A stretch of DNA of 64,000 nucleotides from Streptomyces rubiginosohelvolus (lineage in GTDB: Bacteria > Actinomycetota > Actinomycetes > Streptomycetales > Streptomycetaceae), in the NCBI RefSeq assembly GCF_014649875.1, contig NZ_BMTW01000004.1, positions 124,001 to 188,000 on the forward strand, written 5' to 3'. Of the stretch, positions 55,305 to 64,000 are shown in pieces. The first letter of the stretch is position 1. Every line of letters begins with the position of its first letter. Both the position numbers and the translations under genes were made by a program. The notes below the pieces were generated by a model. That model did no database searches. It saw only the letters and a program-made list of their open reading frames with translations, and was not told the DNA's origin.

Positions 55305-58300
55305 TCACCGGCTGCCGGGCCGGTGCGGCGCGGCCGAGTCGGACGACGGCAGCGAAGTGCGGCGCGAGGCCAGGGTTTCGAGCAGGGCCCGGGCGTGCTC
55401 GTCGGGGAAGAGGCCGTCCCGGGCGACGTGGGTGCGCAGGTCCTGTTCGGTGAGCGGGTGGATGTTCCAGTACCGGCCCCAGTTGTCCTGGTAGTCCAGC
55501 GCCGGGTCATGGCCGGGAACCGAGTCCAGCGCCAACTGGGCGCCGCGCATGACCTCGTGGAACGAGTGGTGGCCAGCCGACAGCGACATGGCGATCATCC
55601 CGGCCCGGATCAGCCCGAGGTCCAGGTCGATCCCCCACTGGTCCCGCATCCGGGCGGCGTGCACCAGGAAGCGGTAGGTCGAACCCGCGGTGCCGGTCAG
55701 GACCAGGCCCCCCGTGTCCTCGGACGCCTCCTGAAGGCCGGTGCTCATGGCGAGGTCGTAGACGGAGGACGCGGGCATCCAGGTGAGGCCGAGGTCGTTC
55801 ACCGCGAAGGGGCGCTCGGCCCGGCTCAGGGGTGGGCGTACGTCGTCGGGGTCCCTCTGGACCGTGTGCTCCCGGGTGGCACGGGCGAGCGCCGCCTGCT
55901 TCTCCGTTACGGAGAGGGTGTCGTCCAGGTTCAACTGAGCTGCCAGCCTCTCCAGTTCGGCGCGACCCTCGGCCTGGCGGCGGCTCGGCCGTTCCTGCTC
56001 GATCTCCGGGTTCGGGTCCTCCCTGCCGCCCAGCATCTCGGGTACCAGGTCGCTGGAGATGCCCTGGAACAGGAAGGTCACCAGTTCCCTCAGATGGCCG
56101 GTGCGCAGCACCTGCTGAAGGGCGGGCCTGCTGGTTCCGACCGTCCCGGGCATGCTCGGGTTCTCGCTGCCGAAGGTGGCGAGGGCGCGCGGGTACTGCT
56201 GCCGCGCCCGATCCCACGCGGCGCGCGCCATCGTGCGGAACTCCTCCGTCACCGCCTCGTTCTCGGCGAGGTGTTCGGCCAGTCGCCGTTCGAAGGCGAC
56301 GGACTCCTCGGCGTACCGGATACGGGCCTGGACCCAGGCAGGCACCGGTGCGCCCCGTTCGGGGCTGGGCGTCGCGGACCGGCGGCCGGGGCGGGACGGG
56401 TCGCGGTCCCGGTGGGAGGGGGTGGCGGACGCGGGGGCCGTGGTGGACGCAGGAAGGCCGGGGCGCGTCGGCGGGGGCGCGGTGGACGGTTCCGTACCGG
56501 TGGGGCGTGACGTCCCGGGGGTCGGCTCGGCGGTCGGGTGGGGCAGCGCGAGCGGTTCGGTGCGGGGCGGCTCCCCGGCGGGTGCCGGACGGACGGGTGC
56601 GGGGCGGCCGGAGGTCAGGGGCGGGATGTGCCGGTGGTCGTCGATGGCCACGGTCACCGTCCGCCCCCGGTCCGGGTCGGTGGCGCGACGGACCCGCTGG
56701 GCGTCCAGGGTGAGCGTGAAGTCGGCGAGCCGGACGTGCGGGCCGGGGGCGCCGTCCTGGAAGGTCCTCAGCAACCGGGCCAGCCGGTCCCCGAGTGCCT
56801 TGCCGACCGCCTCGGCCCGCTTCTGGCCGCTGGCCCGGGACCGGTTGCCGTGTCCGGTGACGGTGACCGTGGGCAGGGGCAGTCCGTTGGCGTGGTTCCA
56901 CAGGCCGGTGCGGGCCAGGGACAGGGCCAGGGCGTCCAGGTTCTCGTCCGCGTCCGCCGACGGGGTGTGCTGCTGCTGGGCGAAGCGGACGGTCCGCCGG
57001 TCCGGGCGGAGCGCGTGGCCGTGCAGGGCGACCGCGGTGAGCGGATTGGAGACAGCGGGTGAACGCTCCGACAGGAGAGCCGCGTTGACCGCGTGGGCGG
57101 ACTCGCCGGGGCGCCTGCTGTAGGCCCGGAAGAACCACTGGTCCTTGTCGTCCAGGACCGGCGCCGCAGCCCGTACGGCTTCCCTTGCGCGGGCGCGGGC
57201 CTGATCCACCTCGCGCTGGGCCAGGGCGTGTTCGGGGCGGTCCTCGGTGAAGTACCACCGGACGTGCTCGGCCTCGTGGACGGCGGCCAGGGCCCGGGCC
57301 GCACGGGCGAAGGCTTCAAGGCGGGCGATCTCCCCCGGGGCCGCGCCATCGCGCCGGGCCTTCGCGGCGCGGTCTTCCGACTCCTGTGCCAGGGCCTTCA
57401 GTTGGTCCTCGTCGTAGCGGTCGAGGTTCTCGTCGACGACCGCGTCGAGCTGTTCCACCGGTATCGGTGTACGGGAGTGGGTCTCGTTCTCCAGGGTGAC
57501 CTGGTGGCTGCCGTCCTCGCTCGCCAGCACCACCTGCGCGAAGTGGTACGGGGCGTGCGGGCCGACCGGGTCGCCGGGCTTGGCGTGGTTATGGGTGAAG
57601 AGCTGGGCGCCGCCGTCGTTGGTGGTACTGACCGACTGGATCAGGTAGCCCTCGCCGACCTCCGCCCAGGCGTACTCGTTGACCCCGGTCCGGGCGGCGG
57701 CACGGGTCAACGGCCCCCGCAGCGCGTTGTCCTGGGTGTGGCGGAGGGCCTGGCCGTATGCCTCGCCCGGGGTGGGCGCGCCGACCACTCCGCCGGTGAA
57801 GCGCGGGTCGCGCCCCGCCTGCCGGGCCGCCCAGACCGGGGTGACGTCGGTGCCGGTACGGGTGCCGTCGGCGACCTCCGTCAGCGCCTGGGCCAGGTGG
57901 TGGGTGCCGGTCACCTCCCGGCCGTGCAGCCCGTTCACCGGGGCCGTGGCGACCGTACCGCCGGAGGTGCGGAAGGCCAAGTGGGAGAGCGGTGCGGCAT
58001 CCGTTCCCGCGACCATCCGGGCGAAGTCCCGCGTGAAGGCGTACTCGGATGACCCGGAGGCGGTGAGGAACCGGGGCTCCACGCGGAACAGCGGTTCGCC
58101 GGGCGTGCCGTCCTCCCGGGCGAGCACCACCCGCACTGATGGATCGGCCGCGAGCCGCACCCCGGCTCCGGCGGCGGCCAGGCGGGCCGAGGAGCGCTCG
58201 ATCGCCGCCCGGGTGGCGTACACCTGCCTACCGCGTCCGGTGGTGTCGTCCCCGGCCGAGAGCAGCGCGACCGTCCGGTCCTCGGAGATGTGCAGCGGCG

Positions 58301-61300
58301 GCCGGTCGGCGGCGGGGACAGTTGCGGGAGTCTGGTGGGGCAGGACCAGCGCGGGCCCTTCATCCGTCCCGGCCGTACGGACTGCACCGACCGTGCGGAG
58401 GCCGGGCTCGGTGAACAGCACTCCGGTGCCGCTGTCGTCGACGACCTCGTAGTCGCGGGTGATCAGAGGACGGGCGCGCAGGGCGTCGACACGGCGTTCC
58501 CACTGCAACTGGTCGGCCAGCCGGTCGAACTCCGCGTCGCCGTCGCTGGTGGAGCCGCTGTCGCTGTCGGTATCGCCGCCCCGGCCGTCGTCGCTCTCGC
58601 TGTCGCTGCTGAGGTCGCGGGCGCCGGGCAGGCCGGGCTCCTGCGGCGGCGGGGGCGTGGTCCAGTCCGGCCCGGTCTCCCCTGCCCGCCGGTGCACCAC
58701 GAGGTGGGCGGCCCCGGTGGTGGGGTGGGTGGCCACTTCGGCCGGCCCCAGCGGGTACCAGACCGGGCGGGCCGTCGTACCGGCCACCAGGTTGGCCACC
58801 CGCGCGGCGAACGCGGGGGGCAGGGCGAGGACGATGTCCGCGCCGCCCGGCCGCCGGGAGTCGTACGAGATGATCCGGGCCATCTCCTCGGCGTCGCGGA
58901 CCACGAAGGTGCGCCACGGCGTGACGATCTCGACGCCGCCGCCCTCCGCCGCCTCGGCCACGAACAGGTACGGGTTCCGCCACGGCGCACTCTGCCCGGC
59001 CATGCGGCCGGAACGCTCGGCGAGGTAGGAGTCCGGGGCCGGGAGGCCCCGGCCCGCCCCGGTGAAGTCCCGTCCCGCCGGAGCCCGTTCCGCCGAGGTC
59101 CGGTCCGCCGTACGGAGCAGGGTCTCCTCGGCGAGGGCGTCCCGCCTGGTCTCGATCTGCCGGTCGACGAAGTACACGGCGAGGTCGTCAGCGGTCGCCA
59201 GGTCGTCCGACGACGCTTCCAGCGCCAGCGCTCCCAGGTCCAGGACGTCCTGATTGCTCACCCGGGCCCGGTGCGGCAGGTGCAGGACGTGCCGGACGAG
59301 GTCGGCCAGGCCGTCGCGGGTCGGGCGGCCGCCCGCCGCCTCCTCGACCAGCTCGTAAAGGGCTTCGGAGGTCTCCTGTAGCCGGGCGCGCGGGGCCCTG
59401 TTCCACTGCGGACCGAACACCGCCGTCAGCCACTCGGGGTCGGCCCAGATGCGGGTGTCCACCTCGCCGTCGGAGTCGGAATCCGCGTCGGAGTCGGAGT
59501 CGGTGCCGCCGTGGGGCTGGGGCTGCGGCTGGGGCTCCGTGCCGGACAGCGTGCTGAGTTCGTACGCCTCTTCCTCCCCGGGCAGCCCAGGGACGCTGCC
59601 GTCCGTGGGCGTCTTCGGCTTCGGGGCCGTGGCCGGAGCCGGGGCCGGAGTCCGGAGCAGCAGCGGTACGAAGTCCCCGCCCCGGCGCCGCAGTCGGAGG
59701 ACCGGCGCGTCGGCGGAGGGGCCAGCGTAGGTGTGGACGGTGCCGTTCTCCTCGATCAGGGTGACCGTGGCGCCGGTCGCCTTCGCCGCCCACTCGGCCA
59801 CCGCGCGGTCGGCCTCCGGGCCCCAGGGGGCGTTGGCCAGGTGGCGGCGCAGTCGGCCGTCGAGGGCGTCCTGGCTCAGCGCGGGAATGCCCATCTGATT
59901 CGCGGGGGGCGGGGGCGAGAACAGCGTGTCGCGCTCCGCCCGTTCGCCGGGAAGTCCGTTCAGCCGCATCAGCTGGGCGGGCGACGCCCCGGCGCGGGTC
60001 CGGAGCCTGGCCGCCGCCCCCGCGTCGCGGCCCGGCTGCTCGGCGGCATGGCGCAGGGCCGTGGAGAGCGCGGCGAAGAAGCCGTTGCCCCGGCCCGCCG
60101 GAACGCCCTGGGTGTAGGTGGCGCCGTCGGGTGCGGTGAGGAGGCCGTCCCGGTCCAGCCGGTAGCGCGGGCCGTCGGTGTCGGCGGGTGGCAACCAGGG
60201 CGGGGTGGGGTGGCTGCGGTGGGCGGGTGGGACGGGGGTGATCTCCGTACTGCCCGAGGGCGTAACTGTGGTCGGCGGGGTCGGCAGCGCAGTGATGACG
60301 GGCGGCGTCGTGCCGGGTGTCAGCGCGGCGGAGAAGAAGCCGTCGGCGGCGAAGAGCACCGGGCCGGTGGCCGCGTCGGCCGTCGCCGGGTCGGCGCCGT
60401 GCGGCAGGAACGTCTGCTGCCGTCCCTCCCCCGTCACGATGGTCACCGGGGTGCCCAGGACCCGGGCCGCGAGGGCGGGCAGCAGGTCCGCGCCGCCGTG
60501 GTCGCCCGCCCGGCGCTCGGGCAGGGCCGGGTCCCCGCCGTCCGGGTCCGCCGTCGTGGGCTCGGCCGTGAACGGGCGTGACAAGGCTGCCATGGCCAGC
60601 GCCACCCGCTGTTCCGGGCTCGGCCAAACGGTCTGCGGAAGCCGGCCGAACGCGTCGAACTCCGCTTGCTGGGCATTCGTCAGATCAATTTCGGCGTAGT
60701 CCAGTTCGGCCTGGGTGAAGGTGTCCGCCGCATCCAGGGCCAGGCTGTCCAGCAGGTCCTGGTTGCTCTCGTCGCCCAGCGCCCACGCGAGCCGGTTGCG
60801 CACGGCGTCGACGGCCTCCCTGGTGACCGCCAGGTCACCGGGGTCGGCCGCGAACCGGTCGGCGAGGTCCCCGTCGAGCAGGAAGGACAGCCTGCCCCGG
60901 TCCTGGGCCGTCGCGAGCAGCGCGTGGAAGAACGAGGCCCCGTCGTGGGGCACTTCGTGCACCTGGTGCACCGTGCGGCCGTCCGGCGAGGTGAGGGTGC
61001 GCGGCGCGGAGTCGGTGGCGTCGGTGACCGTGTACGGCTCCGGTGCCTCGGAGCGCCAGTCTGGCGCGGCGTACTCCTGCGGTACGTCCTTCACAGGCAC
61101 CGAGCCCGAACCCTGGTGGTGGGCGGTGAGGCGGGCGGCGGCGAGGTGGAGGCGGTGGTGGTCCTTCGCGGCGGCGTCCAGGTGCTGCTGCCGACGGCGT
61201 ACCTCGTCGCGGGCGGACTGCCAGGCGGTGACGGCCGGGGACGCGGCGAGCTCCGGGGGCGGCGTCGTGTCCCCGATGTCGTCCCCGAGCGCGGCCTGCT

Positions 61301-64000
61301 CCTCGGGGCTCAGGTCGAGCCAGGTCTCCCGGGTCTTCGCGCGGGCGTCGTAGTAGTTCTTCTCGGCGGTGGCGAGGTCGGCCGCCGCCTTGGCCTGGTC
61401 GTCCCAGGCGGTGCGGGCCTCGTCGGGGAAGGTGGTGTCGTCCAGGAGGCCGTAGTCGCGGGCGATGTCCTCGCGGAGCCAGACCAGGGCGGTGGTCTCG
61501 GCCTCGACGGCGCGGGGCCCGCGCTTGGGCTTGCCGAGGGCCTGCACCGGGCGGCTGTCGGTGACCCGGTGGTCCACCTCGGCCACCGACAGCCAGCTGA
61601 CGGGGACCGCGAAAAGCATGCTGCGGTCGGTGAGCACCTTGACGTGGGTGCCGAGGGTGGTGTCGGTGGCTCCCCTGAGCGCGGTGGAGTCGTTGGTACC
61701 GCCGATCGGGACCGTGGCCCCGGGGTTGGTCACGCCCGCGTTGCTGTTGCCCGCCAGCGGCGACGTACTGACCGCACCCTCGACGTTGTCGGTGATGCCC
61801 GCGTCCAGCGCGTCGCCGGTCTTGCGCCGCTGCATGGCCTCCATACGCGGCTTGTTCTCCACCGCCAGCAGCCGGGCGCCGCTGCGGTGCATCTTTGCGT
61901 AGAGACGGGAGTCGGCGGTGTGGGACTGGCCGAGGAGGCGTGCGGAGGACTGGGTGGGCAGCGGTGACCCGTCGGCTCCGAGCGCCTCGCGGAAGCCCGC
62001 GGTCAGACCGACCTGGGAGGTGGCCTCCTGCTGGGCCTGGGCCGGGGCGGTGCCGAGTCCGGTGAGCGGGGTGTGGCGGGCCATCCGTACGCGTTCGGTG
62101 AGCGAGGTGCCCGTGTGGCGCTTTCCGAGGTCCGCGTCGCCGGGGAAGCCGTCGGCGCGGGCGGTGGCGAGGGTCAGGGCGTCCTGCACGTTGGCCGAGC
62201 CGAGGATGTCCACGGCGAGGATGCCGGAGCCGATCACATCGTCGAAGGGCAGGATGTCGGGGTCGCTTTCGCCGGTCTCACTGTCCGTGGTCCGCCATCG
62301 GGTGATGGAGTCAGGCAGGGCCTGATGTGCCGTCAGTACCTTTACCGCGCGCGGGGGTTCTGGCACATCCTGTTCGGTGAGCGCGCCGTCGGCGCCATCA
62401 CCGGCCGGAGAGAGCAGGCTCGCCGGGAGGATCTCGTTGAGGCTGCCGACGGGGGCGGTGGCGGTGGGGCCGAGCGGCTTCCCGGACGCGTCGACCAGGG
62501 TGGCCGTCAGGGTGTACGTGGTCACGATCTCGGCGTGGGCCTGGGTGGTGGCGATGTTGGGCATCGCGGTACTGCCGACCGCCTCGGTCACATTGCTCGA
62601 CCGCTGCTTGGCCGCGGTTCCTTGGAGCGCCGGGTTGGCGACCAGTACTCCGCTGCCCGCCGCGCGTTCGCTCGCGCTGAGCGTCGCATCGGCGCCGCGG
62701 TCCTGGGAGCGGCCGTCGACATCGTCGCGGGCGGTGGTCCGGTAGTCCTCCAACTCGTAACCGGTACGCAGCCGTTCCACGGTGGTGGTGACCGGTGTCA
62801 GGGTCACCTTCAGCTGCCCGGGGCTGCCGCCGACCGGCAGGTGGTGGGGGCTGGACCAGGAGCGGTAGTGGACCGGCAGGGCCATCCCGTCGGTGGTCAG
62901 CTCGTGCACATGGGAGCGGAGGAAGTCCGGCGAGAGCCGTTGGAGGACCTGCTCCCGGTCGTGCGAGGGCACGCCCATCCGCTCCAGCTGCCCCATCAGC
63001 TGCTGAGCCACCCGGCTCGCGTCGAGCTGGCCGCTGGGGTGGGAGGGGAAGTGGCGGCGGCGGAGGAACGGGGGCAGCCGGTAGCCGCCGCCGAGGTTGG
63101 CCGGTGTGCTGGTGCCGAGGCCGTCCGGGGCGAGCCCGGCCTCGATCGCGTCCTGCATCGGCAGGTGGAACATCACCGCGTCGCGGACGCGCTGGAGCGC
63201 GGCGGCGGCACGGCGCGGCGAGAGGCCGCGCCCCAGCCGTTCGGAGATCCGCCCGGCGGCGGAGCCGATCCGGCCCCCGGCGCGGGTGCCGACCGTCCCC
63301 ATCGCCGCCGTCCAGCGGTCGCGTACGGCCACGGTCTCGGCGGCGTCGGCGACCACCAGGTACATCCGGCCGGCGTAGCTGAGGGTGGTGTTGCGGCCCC
63401 GGGTGAGGGTCTGGGAGACGCTGCGGCCCTTGCCCCAGGCGTACTGGAGCGCGGTCGAGTACGTCCCCACCACGGCCTGTTGGCCGGGGGCCTGCTGCAC
63501 CGGCGTCACGGCGCCCTGGAGTCCGAGGGTGGTCCGGGAGCCGCTGCCGGAGGTTCCGGCGACGCGGTGTTCGTTGCCGATCGTGGCTTCGAGGCTGCCG
63601 GGCTTCGGGTCGCTCTTGACGCGGAGGTTCTCCAGCTCGCCCCGCACCGCCCCCTTGAGGTAGTGCGTCGAGAACGGGCCCGCGCCGGTGAGCCCGGTGA
63701 TGCGGGAGCCGAACGGGCCGAGGTACTGGCCGAGTTGCCCGGCGACGCCGAGGTTGGCCATGGCCCGGCGCAGGGCGGTGCGGATCGGGGTGCCGGGGGC
63801 GCTGACGTGCCAGGAGGTGCCGGTGGCGCGGTCGGCGGTGTCCTGGACGAGCTGCTGGCGCTGCTCGCCGCCTTCGGTGCTGAGGACTACGTGCGGGGCG
63901 CTGAGCAGCTTGTTCACGAGCTGCCGGTCGGACGAGGACGTGCGCGGCAAGGGGCGGGTGCCGTCGAGGAGTTGGTCCGCCTCGGTGGAGGAGAGGGAAC
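55305..64000 (-). CDS. Giant multidomain conflict-type protein (lonely-Cys-domain-like), 5' partial
   Basis: The frame is open from the right edge and gives over 2,890 residues; the true start is outside. The middle contains two OTU/papain-like segments: VPHDGASFFHALLATA (about 60,925-60,960) and VPAGRGNGFFAALSTAL (about 60,060-60,110), where the nucleophile Cys expected after DG/G is Ser or Gly. Ser/Asp-rich linkers occur at about 59,455-59,520 and 58,545-58,620. Near the C-terminus an OmpA-like module (VTVTGHGNRSRASGQKRAEA, about 56,640-57,040) is followed by a Pro-rich linker and a conserved terminal domain (AGHHSFHEVMRGAQLALD, about 55,480-55,850). I read no cysteine anywhere. This is a polymorphic-toxin-like actinobacterial giant; I believe the family is annotated as lonely Cys domain. 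Its role is probably contact-dependent conflict or cell-surface function. Confidence 0.7.
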   Translation of the reverse strand, partial: SLSSTEADQLLDGTRPLPRTSSSDRQLVNKLLSAPHVVLSTEGGEQRQQLVQDTADRATGTSWHVSAPGTPIRTALRRAMANLGVAGQLGQYLGPFGSRITGLTGAGPFSTHYLKGAVRGELENLRVKSDPKPGSLEATIGNEHRVAGTSGSGSRTTLGLQGAVTPVQQAPGQQAVVGTYSTALQYAWGKGRSVSQTLTRGRNTTLSYAGRMYLVVADAAETVAVRDRWTAAMGTVGTRAGGRIGSAAGRISERLGRGLSPRRAAAALQRVRDAVMFHLPMQDAIEAGLAPDGLGTSTPANLGGGYRLPPFLRRRHFPSHPSGQLDASRVAQQLMGQLERMGVPSHDREQVLQRLSPDFLRSHVHELTTDGMALPVHYRSWSSPHHLPVGGSPGQLKVTLTPVTTTVERLRTGYELEDYRTTARDDVDGRSQDRGADATLSASERAAGSGVLVANPALQGTAAKQRSSNVTEAVGSTAMPNIATTQAHAEIVTTYTLTATLVDASGKPLGPTATAPVGSLNEILPASLLSPAGDGADGALTEQDVPEPPRAVKVLTAHQALPDSITRWRTTDSETGESDPDILPFDDVIGSGILAVDILGSANVQDALTLATARADGFPGDADLGKRHTGTSLTERVRMARHTPLTGLGTAPAQAQQEATSQVGLTAGFREALGADGSPLPTQSSARLLGQSHTADSRLYAKMHRSGARLLAVENKPRMEAMQRRKTGDALDAGITDNVEGAVSTSPLAGNSNAGVTNPGATVPIGGTNDSTALRGATDTTLGTHVKVLTDRSMLFAVPVSWLSVAEVDHRVTDSRPVQALGKPKRGPRAVEAETTALVWLREDIARDYGLLDDTTFPDEARTAWDDQAKAAADLATAEKNYYDARAKTRETWLDLSPEEQAALGDDIGDTTPPPELAASPAVTAWQSARDEVRRRQQHLDAAAKDHHRLHLAAARLTAHHQGSGSVPVKDVPQEYAAPDWRSEAPEPYTVTDATDSAPRTLTSPDGRTVHQVHEVPHDGASFFHALLATAQDRGRLSFLLDGDLADRFAADPGDLAVTREAVDAVRNRLAWALGDESNQDLLDSLALDAADTFTQAELDYAEIDLTNAQQAEFDAFGRLPQTVWPSPEQRVALAMAALSRPFTAEPTTADPDGGDPALPERRAGDHGGADLLPALAARVLGTPVTIVTGEGRQQTFLPHGADPATADAATGPVLFAADGFFSAALTPGTTPPVITALPTPPTTVTPSGSTEITPVPPAHRSHPTPPWLPPADTDGPRYRLDRDGLLTAPDGATYTQGVPAGRGNGFFAALSTALRHAAEQPGRDAGAAARLRTRAGASPAQLMRLNGLPGERAERDTLFSPPPPANQMGIPALSQDALDGRLRRHLANAPWGPEADRAVAEWAAKATGATVTLIEENGTVHTYAGPSADAPVLRLRRRGGDFVPLLLRTPAPAPATAPKPKTPTDGSVPGLPGEEEAYELSTLSGTEPQPQPQPHGGTDSDSDADSDSDGEVDTRIWADPEWLTAVFGPQWNRAPRARLQETSEALYELVEEAAGGRPTRDGLADLVRHVLHLPHRARVSNQDVLDLGALALEASSDDLATADDLAVYFVDRQIETRRDALAEETLLRTADRTSAERAPAGRDFTGAGRGLPAPDSYLAERSGRMAGQSAPWRNPYLFVAEAAEGGGVEIVTPWRTFVVRDAEEMARIISYDSRRPGGADIVLALPPAFAARVANLVAGTTARPVWYPLGPAEVATHPTTGAAHLVVHRRAGETGPDWTTPPPPQEPGLPGARDLSSDSESDDGRGGDTDSDSGSTSDGDAEFDRLADQLQWERRVDALRARPLITRDYEVVDDSGTGVLFTEPGLRTVGAVRTAGTDEGPALVLPHQTPATVPAADRPPLHISEDRTVALLSAGDDTTGRGRQVYATRAAIERSSARLAAAGAGVRLAADPSVRVVLAREDGTPGEPLFRVEPRFLTASGSSEYAFTRDFARMVAGTDAAPLSHLAFRTSGGTVATAPVNGLHGREVTGTHHLAQALTEVADGTRTGTDVTPVWAARQAGRDPRFTGGVVGAPTPGEAYGQALRHTQDNALRGPLTRAAARTGVNEYAWAEVGEGYLIQSVSTTNDGGAQLFTHNHAKPGDPVGPHAPYHFAQVVLASEDGSHQVTLENETHSRTPIPVEQLDAVVDENLDRYDEDQLKALAQESEDRAAKARRDGAAPGEIARLEAFARAARALAAVHEAEHVRWYFTEDRPEHALAQREVDQARARAREAVRAAAPVLDDKDQWFFRAYSRRPGESAHAVNAALLSERSPAVSNPLTAVALHGHALRPDRRTVRFAQQQHTPSADADENLDALALSLARTGLWNHANGLPLPTVTVTGHGNRSRASGQKRAEAVGKALGDRLARLLRTFQDGAPGPHVRLADFTLTLDAQRVRRATDPDRGRTVTVAIDDHRHIPPLTSGRPAPVRPAPAGEPPRTEPLALPHPTAEPTPGTSRPTGTEPSTAPPPTRPGLPASTTAPASATPSHRDRDPSRPGRRSATPSPERGAPVPAWVQARIRYAEESVAFERRLAEHLAENEAVTEEFRTMARAAWDRARQQYPRALATFGSENPSMPGTVGTSRPALQQVLRTGHLRELVTFLFQGISSDLVPEMLGGREDPNPEIEQERPSRRQAEGRAELERLAAQLNLDDTLSVTEKQAALARATREHTVQRDPDDVRPPLSRAERPFAVNDLGLTWMPASSVYDLAMSTGLQEASEDTGGLVLTGTAGSTYRFLVHAARMRDQWGIDLDLGLIRAGMIAMSLSAGHHSFHEVMRGAQLALDSVPGHDPALDYQDNWGRYWNIHPLTEQDLRTHVARDGLFPDEHARALLETLASRRTSLPSSDSAAPHRPGSR

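Noticed and set aside
55305..63950. TTG at 63950 as the start of the giant gene
   Set aside because: The frame stays open to the window edge and no ribosome binding site precedes this TTG, so the gene most likely begins outside.

Overview
The window is high-GC DNA with strong third-position GC bias, GTG and TTG starts, 4-base ATGA/GTGA/TTGA overlaps and actinobacterial gene families (MpaB-type oxygenases, DUF6221, DUF6510, DUF4246, KatG with a Fur-type regulator, Suc_Fer-like ferredoxin). It looks like a Streptomyces or close relative, probably chromosomal accessory or arm DNA. I saw no rRNA, tRNA or CRISPR array.

Layout. 1-3000: siderophore uptake and release (partial AraC-type regulator, iron box, Fe-siderophore binding lipoprotein, and a siderophore-interacting reductase fused to a methyltransferase-like domain). 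3045-11307: housekeeping and metabolic genes (PQQ-repeat Ser/Thr kinase, MpaB oxygenase with a divergent TetR regulator and twin operators, OFA-type MFS carrier with a small partner, acyl-CoA dehydrogenase/oxidase-like enzyme, VOC protein). 11569-21314: a complete L-arabinose locus. It has an ABC importer (permease, ATPase, binding protein), a divergent LacI regulator and araB-araA-araD; both operons carry the same operator in opposite orientations. 21559-25829: an MfnB-like furan synthase, an aldehyde dehydrogenase, a benzyl-alcohol-type dehydrogenase and a carboxyl-type methyltransferase, a candidate furan metabolite pathway.

25979-29950 is a scarred island: an AIPR abortive-infection gene whose 3' end is replaced by the 3' end of an antisense DUF6221 gene, two decayed IS5-type transposases and a tandem GNAT gene. 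30249-32748 is the most unusual locus: a 121-residue peptide made of four EGPADGGAAG-x-PGVHDGG repeats, a JmjC-type 2-oxoglutarate oxygenase and a Suc_Fer thioredoxin-like ferredoxin, joined by two 4-base overlaps. I read it as a repeat-substrate plus modifying-enzyme system.

32786-49857 holds peroxide defence (Fur-type regulator and divergent katG), a DUF4246 protein, a second MpaB oxygenase, a PIG-L deacetylase, a BASS-family symporter, an HSL-family hydrolase, a molybdopterin/flavin reductase operon, a membrane protein and an OYE - acetoacetate-decarboxylase-like - semialdehyde dehydrogenase cluster with its TetR regulator. 49984-53259 encodes one large protein: an N6-adenine methylase domain, an S-subunit-like region and a HEPN-like C-terminus, a likely defence protein. 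53908-64000 holds an unrecognised membrane/coiled-coil protein and a giant (over 2,890 residues, 5' end outside the window) conflict-type protein in which I found no cysteine.
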